Source: an uncultured Aliarcobacter sp.
GTDB taxonomy: Bacteria > Campylobacterota > Campylobacteria > Campylobacterales > Arcobacteraceae
Assembly (NCBI GenBank): GCA_947629065.1
Contig: CANRCH010000001.1
Coordinates: 1-31,714 of the forward strand
Length of the DNA stretch: 31,714 nucleotides
Reading direction: 5' to 3'
The notes under the pieces are model-generated. The model ran no database searches, was not told the DNA's origin, and was given only the letters and a program-made list of their open reading frames with translations. Positions within the stretch are counted from its first letter, which is position 1. Every line of letters starts with the position of its first letter. The translations under genes and the position numbers were made by a program. This document shows, piece after piece, positions 1 to 8,246 of this stretch.

Positions 1-98
1 GTATGAAAAGAGTTTGTCCACTAAAGCATCATGATTGTATGAAGCAAATAAAAGCAAGTGATATTCTAAAAGCTATTCCTAATCTAGAAAAAATCTAG
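1..98 (+). CDS. waaF: LPS heptosyltransferase (WaaF-like), 3' end only
   Basis: An open frame enters from the left edge and stops at TAG 96-98. The last 31 codons contain CPLKHHDCMKQI. A cluster of this kind (C-P-x-x-H-x-x-C-M-K-x-I) close to the C-terminus is typical of ADP-heptose:LPS heptosyltransferase II, a GT9 enzyme that adds the second heptose to the inner core at the cytoplasmic face of the inner membrane. The body of the enzyme lies outside the window, so the assignment rests on this tail alone; another GT9 heptosyltransferase is possible. The ATG at 3 is probably an internal methionine. The ADP-heptose it would use is made by the genes at 19461-22965. Confidence 0.6.
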   Translation, partial: MKRVCPLKHHDCMKQIKASDILKAIPNLEKI

Positions 99-103
99 AT
101 TAG
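79..103. terminator. Hairpin between convergent waaF and cheV
   Basis: A 9-bp perfect inverted repeat (79-87 with 95-103, arms CTAATCTAG and CTAGATTAG) surrounds a 7-base A-rich loop. It overlaps the heptosyltransferase stop codon and lies just past the cheV stop. On the minus strand the hairpin follows a T-run, so it could serve both convergent genes. Confidence 0.45.
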
Positions 104-111
104 AAAAAATA

Positions 112-1020
112 TTATTTAATTAAAAATCTTCTAGTTAAATCAAATAAAGAGTTAATATCAGTTTTTCCTACAAAACCTTCAACTCCAATTTGTTCCATTT
201 TCCCTCTTACAGCATCTGTTGTCATAGATGAGTTTACAATTACAGGAATATGTTCAAATTTTTTATTTGTTTTTATATATGATGCAACTTGATAACCATC
301 AGTTCCTGGCATCTCGATATCTGTTAAAATCATACCAATTTGTTCTGGATCTAACTCTTCAAGTCTTTGTAAAAGTAAAGTTCCGTTTGCATAGATTTCA
401 TATCTAACCCCTGTTTGCTTAAAGAATTTTGTTAAAACTTCTCTAGCAACACCTGAATCTTCAGCAGCAAGTATTACTTTGCTTGATTCAAGCCTATTTT
501 CAACATATTTTCTAACATCATCTTCCCCATCATCAGTCCACTTTATATCTCTTAAAAGTTGCTCTGCATTAAATACAGTACAAAGTTCGTCGTGATTGTT
601 TACTTTTACATAAGTTGTATAAGTTATTTTTGAGTTTGTCTCTTCAGTGTGTCTTAAATCTTGAGTTGTTTTCTCAACAATATCAAGCATATCTTTGATT
701 AAAAAACCAATTTTTTTGTGGTTAAATTCACAAAATATGATTAATTTATACTCTTTTATATCTAAGGGAGTTTGCCCAAGCCACGCATCAAGATTGATTA
801 AAGTAACAGGTTCTCCTCTTATTGTTGCAATCCCAGCAATAACATTTGTATCTCTTGGAGTATCATTTATTGCAACTTCTTCAGTAATTATAAAAGCTTT
901 AACTTTTGCAATGTTTATTGCATAAATATTATTATGACCAGTGTAAAATACTGCTAACTGCTGAACATTTCTTAAATGCCCTTGTGTCATTTGTTCAACA
1001 CTACCACTAATACCGCTCAT
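112..1020 (-). CDS. cheV: Chemotaxis coupling protein CheV (CheW-REC fusion)
   Basis: 302 aa. Residues about 15-165 form a CheW-like domain that couples CheA to chemoreceptor arrays at the cell pole. Residues about 180-302 form a receiver domain. The receiver has the acidic pair E187-D188, the phospho-acceptor D234 in ILTDIEMPG, a hydroxyl residue near S264-S265 and the conserved lysine K286 (FVGK). The domain order and length match CheV, which works as an adaptor and perhaps a phosphate sink beside CheW. The gene stands alone between converging and diverging neighbours. The start is supported by AGGA a few bases upstream on the minus strand (complement TCCT at 1026-1029). Confidence is high because both domains are complete. 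Confidence 0.95.
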   Translation of the reverse strand: MSGISGSVEQMTQGHLRNVQQLAVFYTGHNNIYAINIAKVKAFIITEEVAINDTPRDTNVIAGIATIRGEPVTLINLDAWLGQTPLDIKEYKLIIFCEFNHKKIGFLIKDMLDIVEKTTQDLRHTEETNSKITYTTYVKVNNHDELCTVFNAEQLLRDIKWTDDGEDDVRKYVENRLESSKVILAAEDSGVAREVLTKFFKQTGVRYEIYANGTLLLQRLEELDPEQIGMILTDIEMPGTDGYQVASYIKTNKKFEHIPVIVNSSMTTDAVRGKMEQIGVEGFVGKTDINSLFDLTRRFLIK

Positions 1021-1083
1021 GTAAATCCTTTTTTAGTCTATAATTAATTATTATATATATTTTCAACTTTGATAAAGTTTAAG

Positions 1084-1734
1084 TTATTTTTCCAATTTTT
1101 TTAATATTTTTTGAACTGTAACAGACGCCATCATAAGTCCAAAACTAGCAGTTACGCCTTCAAAACTTCCCATTGTTGCATTTATCGGAACTTCTGTTGA
1201 GTAAATTACTTTGAATTTCTTTTTAAAACCTTGTTTTTTAAGTTCTTCTCTTACTTTTCTTATAAATTTATCGTTGTAAGTATCCCAAATTGAAGTGTAA
1301 ACTATTTTTGATGGATCAACTCTTTTTGCCCCACCACCTGTGCTTATTATTTTTGTGAAATGTTTTTTTATTAGATGAACTTTTGCTTCAATATCATCTA
1401 TCGCATCTAAAATATAATCAAAGCTTGAGAAATCAAAATTATCTATCCACTCTTTTGTTATTTTTGTGTTTATCGCTGTAACATTTGGATATCTCTCTTT
1501 CATCACATCAACTTTTACTCTTCCTATATTTCCGTGACTTCCTAGCTGTCTATTTTGATTTGATTCTTCATAAGTATCAAAATCAACTATTGTTATATTT
1601 GTTATTCCTGTATTATATAGTGCATCAAGTGCAAAACTTCCAATTCCACCAACTCCAAGAAGAAGAATTTTCGTATTTTGAAACTTTAAAAAAGTCTCTT
1701 CTCCAAAGAGTAATTTAGTTCTATTATATTTCAT
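1084..1734 (-). CDS. tcdA: tRNA threonylcarbamoyladenosine dehydratase TcdA (ThiF/MoeB fold)
   Basis: 216 aa, E1-like ThiF/HesA family. The ATP-binding glycine loop GVGGIGS is at residues 27-33. The acidic motif DFD (51-53), the NRQ motif (61-63) and the DAIDD motif expected in this family are all present. TcdA (CsdL) uses ATP to cyclise the threonylcarbamoyl group of t6A at position 37 of ANN-decoding tRNAs to ct6A. The NRQLGSHGNIGRVKVDVM segment resembles TcdA more than MoeB or ThiF. No zinc-binding CxxC pairs are seen, which also argues against MoeB. The protein is shorter than E. coli TcdA, which has about 268 aa, mainly at the C-terminus. It is divergent from greA. Confidence 0.85.
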   Translation of the reverse strand: MKYNRTKLLFGEETFLKFQNTKILLLGVGGIGSFALDALYNTGITNITIVDFDTYEESNQNRQLGSHGNIGRVKVDVMKERYPNVTAINTKITKEWIDNFDFSSFDYILDAIDDIEAKVHLIKKHFTKIISTGGGAKRVDPSKIVYTSIWDTYNDKFIRKVREELKKQGFKKKFKVIYSTEVPINATMGSFEGVTASFGLMMASVTVQKILKKLEK

Positions 1735-1762
1735 TTAAACTTCTTATTTACAAATTTTTCGC

Positions 1763-1770
1763 TATTATAT
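1763..1770. promoter_or_regulatory. Overlapping -10 boxes of divergent tcdA and greA
   Basis: Reading the minus strand, TATAAT (complement of 1764-1769) lies 30 bases ahead of the tcdA start. The same bases read TATTATAT on the plus strand, about 25 bases before greA. No -35 box stands out. The positions fit, but the assignment is by eye. Confidence 0.35.
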
Positions 1771-1795
1771 CACAAAAATATTTATGGGAGACATT

Positions 1796-2281
1796 ATGGA
1801 TAAAGAGCCAATGACGCTTGTTGGATACAATAAAGTAACAAAAGAGCTTGAGTATATAAAAAGTGTTGAAAGACCTGAAACTGTAATCGCACTTGATGAA
1901 GCTAGGCAACTTGGAGATTTAAGTGAAAATGCTGAATATCACAGTGCTAAAGATAAATTAAGACTTCTTGATATTCAAATTGCAGAGTTAAATGACACAA
2001 TTTCAAAAGCTGTTATAGTTGATCCTTCTGTTTTACCACACGATAGAGTAAGTTTTGGTTCAACAGTAATGCTTGTAGATGTGGATAGCGATGAAGAGTT
2101 TACATATACAATTGTTGGTGGAGTTGAATCAAATGTAGAAAAAGGATTAATATCTTTTAATTCTCCACTAGCAAAACAGCTTATGGGAAAAGTTGAAGGG
2201 GATGAATTAACTGCAAATCTACCAGGTGGATTTAAAACTTTCGAAGTTTTAGAGATTTTTTATAAAGAGTTAGAAATCTAG
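1796..2281 (+). CDS. greA: Transcript cleavage factor GreA
   Basis: 161 aa from the chosen start. GreA enters the RNA polymerase secondary channel and stimulates cleavage of backtracked RNA. The N-terminal coiled coil (about 1-75) carries the acidic tip in LGDLSENAEYHSAKDK. The C-terminal FKBP-like domain ends in TFEVLEI. An ATG at 1784 would add MGDI, but GGGAG at 1786-1790 sits 5 bases before the ATG at 1796. The resulting N-terminus MDKEPMTLVGY also fits the family, so 1796 is preferred. The stop codon overlaps the GTG start of the next gene by one base, suggesting translational coupling. Confidence 0.93.
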   Translation: MDKEPMTLVGYNKVTKELEYIKSVERPETVIALDEARQLGDLSENAEYHSAKDKLRLLDIQIAELNDTISKAVIVDPSVLPHDRVSFGSTVMLVDVDSDEEFTYTIVGGVESNVEKGLISFNSPLAKQLMGKVEGDELTANLPGGFKTFEVLEIFYKELEI

Positions 2282-2982
2282 TGAGTTTTATGCTAAAAGA
2301 AAATGCAATATTTATTGCAGATTCACACTACAATAAAAAAAATCAAGAGTTAAAAGAGTTGCTTTTAAAAATAGAAAATAAAACTCTAAATCCTAGTCAA
2401 ATAATTTTGCTAGGAGATAACTTTGATTTTTTAAGCTACCAAACAAAATATTTTGTAAATATAAATCAAGAACTTATAACTTTAATAAATAATCTTTCAA
2501 AATCCTATGAAATTATCTATCTTGAAGGAAATCACGACTACAACTTACAAAAGCTTTTTCCAAATATAAAAGTAATAAATAGAGAAAACCAACCAATTGT
2601 TTTAAAATATGAGAATAGAAAAGTAGCACTTTCTCACGGAGATAATTTTATAAACTGGCACTATAATTTATATTGTAAAATTATTAGAAATAGTTTTTTA
2701 TTAAATTTTTTAAATTTTATTGATATTAATAATTTCTTATCAAAGAAAATAGAAAAAGCTTTGGAAAATAAAAATATTTGCCATAAAATAGAGCATTTTG
2801 AAGAACTTGTGAAAAAAAGAGTTCAAAATTATAGTGAAGATATTATAGTTGAGGGGCATTATCATCAAGGAAAGTCTTATAAAATAGGAAATCAAGAGTA
2901 TATAAATATTCCATCTTTAGCTTGTCAAAAAAGCTATACGATTTTTAAAGATGGGAAGTTTGAGAATGTTGGGCTTTTTTAG
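2281..2982 (+). CDS. Calcineurin-like metallophosphoesterase, LpxH-like
   Basis: 233 aa. The five metallophosphoesterase motifs are in order: D14-x-H16 (ADSHYN), GDNFD with D46 and D49, GNHD (83-86), SHGD with H119, and GHYH with H193 and H195. Together they should bind a dinuclear metal centre. Annotated relatives in Campylobacterota are often called UDP-2,3-diacylglucosamine diphosphatase (lipid A step 4). True LpxH has GNRD where this protein has GNHD, so the substrate is not proven and a general phosphoesterase is possible. The GTG start overlaps the greA stop; an in-frame ATG at 2290 is an alternative. Mid-protein segments rich in F, L, I and N (about 125-155) may contact lipid. Confidence 0.7.
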   Translation: MSFMLKENAIFIADSHYNKKNQELKELLLKIENKTLNPSQIILLGDNFDFLSYQTKYFVNINQELITLINNLSKSYEIIYLEGNHDYNLQKLFPNIKVINRENQPIVLKYENRKVALSHGDNFINWHYNLYCKIIRNSFLLNFLNFIDINNFLSKKIEKALENKNICHKIEHFEELVKKRVQNYSEDIIVEGHYHQGKSYKIGNQEYINIPSLACQKSYTIFKDGKFENVGLF

Positions 2983-2998
2983 GAAATATTTTACAATA

Positions 2999-3005
2999 GG
3001 GGGGG
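2999..3005 (+). repeat. G7 homopolymer in the mcrB ribosome-binding region
   Basis: Seven consecutive G directly precede AGAAGAAAATG, 8 bases before the mcrB start codon, and form part of its Shine-Dalgarno region. In this AT-rich window only one other G run of this length was seen (16648-16654). Confidence 0.8.
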
Positions 3006-3013
3006 AGAAGAAA

Positions 3014-4981
3014 ATGAGCGAATTATATAGAGGATTTGAATTTTATAAAAAAGTTCAAGGAACAAAATATGATAAAAAAGACAATGAAACAAAAGAAAAA
3101 TTACAAAAATTTTATCAAAATTTAGGTGAGTTTACAGATAAAATTTTTTCAGCATATATACCAACAGGAAAGGGCTTATGGCAAAATTCTGGTAATTATA
3201 GTAAGTATTTATGGAATAGGTATAAACCTTTTGAAAACAGTTCAAACTTGGTTATGTATTTCAATGCTTCGGCGAGAGAAAATACTTTATTTGTTTCTAT
3301 TGGATTAGTAGATGACAGACTTACAGAATATGAAAAAGAAATAAAAGATAAAATATATAATTTTTTATCAAATGAATGTGAAAAAATAGTAGTTGATGGC
3401 TTTATTAGAAAAGATTTTGGATGGGGTGATAGAGTTTTTATAATAGAAGATGAAGAAAGTTTTGAAACTTTAGATTATAGTGAGCTTTTAGAAAATTTAA
3501 AAGAAATTTATATAAAAACTTATGAAAAATTTTATAAAAATAGTAATGAAAATTCTAAAATAAAAAATGAAACTGCTGAAAAGGAAAACCATACAATGCA
3601 AACTCAAGCACTAAACCAAATTTTATTTGGAAGTCCAGGGACTGGGAAAACTTATAATACTATAAATAAAGCTTTAGAGATAATTTTAGAAAAAGATAAT
3701 AGTGAAGAAAATAAAATAATTTTAGAAATCTTAAGAAAAGAAAATCATACTTTAGATGATAGAAAAATTTTAAAAGCAAAATTTGAAGAGTATAAAAAAG
3801 CTGGGCAAATTGAGTTTATAACATTTCATCAAAGTTTTTCTTATGAAGAGTTTGTGGAAGGGATAAAAGCAGAAACGAAAGATGATAATATTACTTATGA
3901 AGTACAATCTGGAATTTTTAAAAAATTATCAAAAAAAGCTAAAGAGAATTTTGAAAATAGTAAAAAAACTATTCAGCAATTATCTCAAGAAAAAACTTTA
4001 AAACAAAAATTAGAAATGTTTTTAAATGATTCACTTGAAGAAGAAAAAGAGTTTTCAAAAACAAAAGGTGGAAAATTTAAAATAAAAGAGATAAATCAAG
4101 AAAATATTATACTCTATACAGAAGATTCAAATTATAGCGATAAAATGGTAGTTTTGGAGATTGATGAATTTTTGAAAGTTGTAAACTTTGAAAATGAGTT
4201 AAAAAACTCAAAACAGATGGCAAAAGATGTTTTTGGAATAAATCATCAAAGGCAAAAAGATACATATTATCTATCAATGTGCAATGAATTTAAGAAAATA
4301 AAATTTGAAAATATAGAAGAGATAAAATCGGTTGAAGAATTAAAAAACTACATTTTAATAATAGATGAAATAAATCGTGGAAATATCTCTAAAATTTTTG
4401 GAGAGTTGATTACTTTGATAGAAGAGAGCAAAAGGCTAGGAAATGTCGAAGAGTTGGAAATAACTCTTCCATATTCAAACAAACCTTTTGGAGTGCCAAA
4501 AAATCTCTATATTTTAGGTACTATGAACACAGCAGATAGAAGTATTGCACTACTTGATACAGCTTTAAGAAGAAGATTTGAATTTATCGAAATGATGCCA
4601 AATCCTAAACTTTTGGAGGGTGTAGAGGTTGATGGAGTGAAAATAGATAAGCTTCTTGAAACTATAAATAAAAGAGTTGAGTATTTGTATGATAGAGACC
4701 ATACAATAGGACATGCTTATTTTATGGAGCTAAAAGAAAAACCTACATTGGAAGCTTTGGAAAATATATTTAGAAACAAAATAATCCCACTTTTGCAAGA
4801 GTATTTTTATGATGATTGGGAAAAAATAAGGCTTGTTTTAGGCGATGGTTTTGTAGAAAAAATAGAGATAAAATCAGATATTTTTGATAAAGAGTTGATA
4901 GAAAATAGCGATTATTTGGAAGATGAAAAATATATTTATAGTATTAAAAAAGAGTTTGATTTTTCTAAGTTTAAAGAGTAA
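3014..4981 (+). CDS. mcrB: McrB-like AAA+ GTPase of a type IV restriction system
   Basis: 655 aa. Residues 1 to about 180 look like the MrcB/DUF3578-type N-terminal domain (YIPTGKGLW) expected to recognise modified DNA. The AAA+ motor follows: Walker A GSPGTGKT (206-213), the family motif FITFHQSFSYEEFVEG, Walker B with D451-E452 followed by INRGNISKIFGE, the McrB signature MNTAD (504-508) and a triple arginine (519-521). McrB hexamers use GTP to translocate DNA and activate McrC cleavage. The frame is open back to an ATG at 2951, but that start would overlap the previous gene. The ATG at 3014 has a G-rich SD and gives a natural N-terminus. mcrC follows after 2 bases. Confidence 0.85.
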   Translation: MSELYRGFEFYKKVQGTKYDKKDNETKEKLQKFYQNLGEFTDKIFSAYIPTGKGLWQNSGNYSKYLWNRYKPFENSSNLVMYFNASARENTLFVSIGLVDDRLTEYEKEIKDKIYNFLSNECEKIVVDGFIRKDFGWGDRVFIIEDEESFETLDYSELLENLKEIYIKTYEKFYKNSNENSKIKNETAEKENHTMQTQALNQILFGSPGTGKTYNTINKALEIILEKDNSEENKIILEILRKENHTLDDRKILKAKFEEYKKAGQIEFITFHQSFSYEEFVEGIKAETKDDNITYEVQSGIFKKLSKKAKENFENSKKTIQQLSQEKTLKQKLEMFLNDSLEEEKEFSKTKGGKFKIKEINQENIILYTEDSNYSDKMVVLEIDEFLKVVNFENELKNSKQMAKDVFGINHQRQKDTYYLSMCNEFKKIKFENIEEIKSVEELKNYILIIDEINRGNISKIFGELITLIEESKRLGNVEELEITLPYSNKPFGVPKNLYILGTMNTADRSIALLDTALRRRFEFIEMMPNPKLLEGVEVDGVKIDKLLETINKRVEYLYDRDHTIGHAYFMELKEKPTLEALENIFRNKIIPLLQEYFYDDWEKIRLVLGDGFVEKIEIKSDIFDKELIENSDYLEDEKYIYSIKKEFDFSKFKE

Positions 4982-4983
4982 AA

Positions 4984-6207
4984 ATGGTTTTAAAAGAGTT
5001 TGAATTTTTACAATATAAAGATGAAAAAAAAGAGAACCATATAAAAGAAGATAGTTTTAACTCTATTGAAAAATTTGTATTGGAAAATGAACAAACAGCA
5101 CAATATCTAAAAATTACTATCAAAAAAGGTTTTGGCAAAGTATTACAAGCCCAAAATTATGTAGGACTTATCCAAACAAAAGATGGCACTACAATAGAGA
5201 TTTTGCCAAAAATAAGAAATATAGATGATGAAAAATCAAAAGAGATTTTACTAAAAATGCTAAAAACTCTAAAAAACTCTCCTTTTAAAAACTTCAATAT
5301 TGCAAATTTAAAATCAAAGAAAATGCCACTTTTGGAGATTTTTATCTCTATGTTCTTAGAAGAGTTGGCAAAACTTATACGAAAAGGAATAAAAAGTGAT
5401 TATTTACAAAAAGAAGAAAATCTTAAATTTCTAAAAGGAAAGCTAAAAATATCTGAACAGATAAAACAAAACTATATTCACAAAGAGCGATTTTTTGTAG
5501 AGTTTGATGAGTTTTTATCAAACAGAGTGGAAAATAGGCTTATAAAATCAACTCTAAAATACCTTTATAAAAAATCAAAATTAAATATTAATCAACAAAA
5601 AATTAGAGAGTTTTTATTTGTTTTTGATGAGGTAGAAGAGTCAAAAAGTATCAAAACAGATTTTGAAAAAGTAAAACCAAATAGAGCTATGAGAGATTAT
5701 GAACAAGTTTTATTATGGAGTAAAACTTTTTTGCTAGAAAACTCTTTTTCTCCATATAAAGGTGAAAATATAGCTTTTGCACTTTTGTTTGATATGAATT
5801 TACTTTTTGAAAATTATGTTTATAATTATTTGAAAAAATCTGGGAAGTTTGAAGAGATAAAAGCACAAGATAAAACTCACCATTTAGCCTATGAAAAGAA
5901 TATTGGAAAATTTAGATTAAAGCCTGATATTGTGATAAACAAAGGCGAAATAATAGCAGATACAAAATGGAAGTTACTTAGCTTTGAAAAAAGTAATAGT
6001 GGAATTTCTCAAGCTGATATGTATCAACTTTATGCTTATGGTACAAAGTATGAAACTTGCAAAAATTTGTATTTGATTTATCCTTATGATGGTGTAAACT
6101 TGGAAAACTCTTATAAATATTTTAAAGATGAAGATAGAAGCTTACAAGTAGATGTTTTGTTTTTTGATTTAGAAAAAGATAGTTTTTTAAATAGAGATTT
6201 TTTATGA
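4984..6207 (+). CDS. mcrC: McrC-like endonuclease subunit of a type IV restriction system
   Basis: 407 aa. The N-terminal part (about 1-150) is the McrC domain that contacts the McrB ring (VGLIQTKDGTTIEILPKI). The C-terminal nuclease has the PD-(D/E)xK pattern, with D315 (LKPDIV) and D326-T-K328 (IADTKWK) joined by a short strand-turn. The stretch LLFDMNLLFENYVYNYL just upstream is typical of McrC. It should cut DNA carrying modified bases once McrB has translocated. It lies 2 bases after mcrB with no separate promoter. No methyltransferase gene is nearby, as expected for a type IV system. The target modification cannot be read from the sequence. Confidence 0.85.
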   Translation: MVLKEFEFLQYKDEKKENHIKEDSFNSIEKFVLENEQTAQYLKITIKKGFGKVLQAQNYVGLIQTKDGTTIEILPKIRNIDDEKSKEILLKMLKTLKNSPFKNFNIANLKSKKMPLLEIFISMFLEELAKLIRKGIKSDYLQKEENLKFLKGKLKISEQIKQNYIHKERFFVEFDEFLSNRVENRLIKSTLKYLYKKSKLNINQQKIREFLFVFDEVEESKSIKTDFEKVKPNRAMRDYEQVLLWSKTFLLENSFSPYKGENIAFALLFDMNLLFENYVYNYLKKSGKFEEIKAQDKTHHLAYEKNIGKFRLKPDIVINKGEIIADTKWKLLSFEKSNSGISQADMYQLYAYGTKYETCKNLYLIYPYDGVNLENSYKYFKDEDRSLQVDVLFFDLEKDSFLNRDFL

Positions 6208-6222
6208 TTTAATCATAAATTA

Positions 6223-6258
6223 TTTATAGATAATATGTTTTTACATATTATCTATAAA
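6223..6258. terminator. 16-bp perfect hairpin between mcrC and the DUF59 gene
   Basis: Positions 6223-6238 pair perfectly with 6243-6258 around a TTTT loop (arm core TTATAGATAATATG). It sits exactly between two convergent stop codons, so it is probably a bidirectional terminator. The stem is AT-rich and lacks a long T tail. Confidence 0.6.
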
Positions 6259-6265
6259 CTATATT

Positions 6266-6616
6266 TTACCATGCAATTGCAGCTCCACTAGCTCCCATTA
6301 TCTCTCTTGCATCTTCGCTCATCATATGTGGTTCCCACATAGGCTCAAAAACTAGATTTACTTTTGCTTCATCCACTTCATCTACAGCCATTGCAACATA
6401 TCGCACCTGTTCTAGTAAACTATCAGCCACAGGACATGCAGGGCTTGTAAGAGTCATATCTATTTCACAAAATAGGTAGTTGTTTCTCTCTTCTAGTTCA
6501 ATATTATAAATAAGTCCAAGATTGTAAATATCCACAGGTATTTCAGGGTCATAAACTTTTTTTATATTTTCTATTATTTTTTCTTTTATTTCATCTTTGT
6601 TAAAAATTCCGCTCAT
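6266..6616 (-). CDS. DUF59/MIP18-family Fe-S assembly factor (SufT-like)
   Basis: 116 aa, DUF59 family. The signature DPEIPVDIYNLGLIY (23-37) and the reactive cysteine in TSPACPVAD (C61) are present. Members help mature Fe-S proteins; SufT of Staphylococcus and the eukaryotic MIP18 are relatives. It is the last gene of the suf operon, 9 bases after sufE, which supports an Fe-S carrier or maturation role. The acidic stretch and GASGAAIAW tail have no motif I can assign. The family call is firm; the biochemical role is inferred from relatives and context. Confidence 0.85.
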   Translation of the reverse strand: MSGIFNKDEIKEKIIENIKKVYDPEIPVDIYNLGLIYNIELEERNNYLFCEIDMTLTSPACPVADSLLEQVRYVAMAVDEVDEAKVNLVFEPMWEPHMMSEDAREIMGASGAAIAW

Positions 6617-6625
6617 AATTGTTCC

Positions 6626-7033
6626 TTAATATTTTAAAGCATACTCTTTTATTTTTTTAATCATTCCAATAACTCCGCTTTGTCTGTTTGGAGTTATAAC
6701 TTCACTTAAATTTAGCTCTTTTACTATATCCATATCAATCTCTTTTAACTCTTCAATAGTAGAGTCTGAAAAAATTTGTAAGATTATATAAACTAAACCT
6801 TTTACTATAATTGCATCACTTGTTCCATAAAAAAACAGTCTATCGTCTTTTTTTTCACAAATTAACCAAACTTGAGAAGTACAACCATGAACTATATTTT
6901 CAGGTACTTGATTTTCTTCATCAAAAGGTGGCAGTTTTTTTCCTAAATCAATAATATACTCATATTTTGCCAACTCTTCATCAAAAAATTCTAAATCATC
7001 TTTTATATCTTCAACTCTTTGTTTTATACTCAT
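6626..7033 (-). CDS. sufE: SufE sulfur acceptor protein
   Basis: 135 aa. SufE takes persulfide sulfur from the SufS cysteine and passes it to SufB. The acceptor cysteine is C51 in the conserved VHGCTSQVW loop. Length and fold pattern match SufE; the N-terminal helix (DLEFFDEELAKYEYIIDLGKK) and the ITPNRQSGVIGM segment near the end are typical. It lies 6 bases after sufS and 9 before the DUF59 gene, so it is cotranscribed. Together with SufS it forms the sulfur-mobilising arm of the system in the cytoplasm. Confidence 0.94.
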   Translation of the reverse strand: MSIKQRVEDIKDDLEFFDEELAKYEYIIDLGKKLPPFDEENQVPENIVHGCTSQVWLICEKKDDRLFFYGTSDAIIVKGLVYIILQIFSDSTIEELKEIDMDIVKELNLSEVITPNRQSGVIGMIKKIKEYALKY

Positions 7034-7039
7034 TCTTTC

Positions 7040-8227
7040 TTAATCCTTTAACATACTTAAAGCTCTTTTTAGTGCAACTATTAATTTATCAATATCTTCA
7101 AAATCATTATAAAAAGCAAGACTTGCTCTTATAGTGCCTTTTATTCCAAGTTTTTTCATAATTGGTTGTGCACAATGATGCCCAACTCTTACTGCAATTC
7201 CCATTTTATCAAGTAAAATAGAGATATCATCATGCATAATTCCAGAAAAATTGAAACTTCTGCTTCCACTACAATTTTTTAAATCATTATAAAAAATAAT
7301 ATCTGGAAGCTTTTTTAATTCACTATCAAGATACTCTAAAAGCTCTTTTTTTCTTTTTTTAATTGTTTCATATCCAATAGAGTCAATATATTTTAAAGCC
7401 TCTTTAAATGCAATAACTCCAGCAATATTTTGAGTACCTGCTTCAAATTTATATGGTGCATCCAAAAAAGTAGTTCCATTTTCTAAATCAACTACATTTA
7501 TAGTCGCCCCTCCTGTTTGATATGGTTCAACTTCATTTAAATATTTTTCTTTAATATATATTGCTCCAACCCCCGTTGGTCCAAATGTTTTATGTCCTGA
7601 AACTGCAAAAAAATCACAATTTAAATCTTGAACATCAATTTTAAAACTGCTTAAACTTTGTGCACCATCAACTAAAACTGGGCTATCATATTTATGTGAA
7701 ATTTCACAAATTCTTTTAATATCATGAACTTTTCCAAAAGCATTCGTAACATGTGCAACGCTTACAAAAGAGTTTGGATTTTTCTTTAAAATCTCTTCAA
7801 AATGCTCAAAATCAAAATCCAAATTATCATCACACTTTACAACTTCAATTCCATTATTTAAACTTCTTCCTTGCATCTGCCAAGGAACAGTATTTGCATG
7901 GTGCTCAAGACTTGAAAGAATTATTGTTTTGAACCTTTTTCCAAAAGATGAGGCTATGAAATTTATACTTTCAGTTACACCTTTTGTGAAAATAATTTCC
8001 TCTTTTTTATTTGCATTTATAAAGTTTTTTAAATATTCTCTAGAAGATTCAAACTCAATTGTAGCTTTGTTTGCATCTCCAAAGCTACTTCTATGAGTAT
8101 TAGAACAGTAGTTTGTATAGTAATCAACTGTTGAGTCAATCACACTTTGTGGTTTTTGAGTAGTTGATCCATTATCTAGATAAACTGTTTTTGAGTTTTT
8201 AAAAAATGGAAAATCTTTTTTATACAT
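7040..8227 (-). CDS. sufS: SufS cysteine desulfurase (group II)
   Basis: 395 aa, PLP-dependent fold type I. It converts L-cysteine to alanine and leaves a persulfide for SufE. The PLP lysine is K213 in SGHKTFGPTG, and the catalytic cysteine is C352 in RVGHHCAQP. The RVGHHCAQP context and the short cysteine loop are those of SufS/CsdA (group II) rather than of IscS/NifS, so it should need SufE as partner. SLEHHAN and the substrate arginine in GTIRASLAFYN are conserved. The gene sits 19 bases after sufD and is translated in series with the rest of the operon. Confidence 0.96.
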   Translation of the reverse strand: MYKKDFPFFKNSKTVYLDNGSTTQKPQSVIDSTVDYYTNYCSNTHRSSFGDANKATIEFESSREYLKNFINANKKEEIIFTKGVTESINFIASSFGKRFKTIILSSLEHHANTVPWQMQGRSLNNGIEVVKCDDNLDFDFEHFEEILKKNPNSFVSVAHVTNAFGKVHDIKRICEISHKYDSPVLVDGAQSLSSFKIDVQDLNCDFFAVSGHKTFGPTGVGAIYIKEKYLNEVEPYQTGGATINVVDLENGTTFLDAPYKFEAGTQNIAGVIAFKEALKYIDSIGYETIKKRKKELLEYLDSELKKLPDIIFYNDLKNCSGSRSFNFSGIMHDDISILLDKMGIAVRVGHHCAQPIMKKLGIKGTIRASLAFYNDFEDIDKLIVALKRALSMLKD

Positions 8228-8246
8228 TTTGTACTCTTTAAATTTT

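Noticed and set aside
6223-6258. The perfect inverted repeat after mcrC as the end of a mobile element.
   Set aside because: No matching copy, target duplication or transposase was found; its position between convergent stops suits a terminator.
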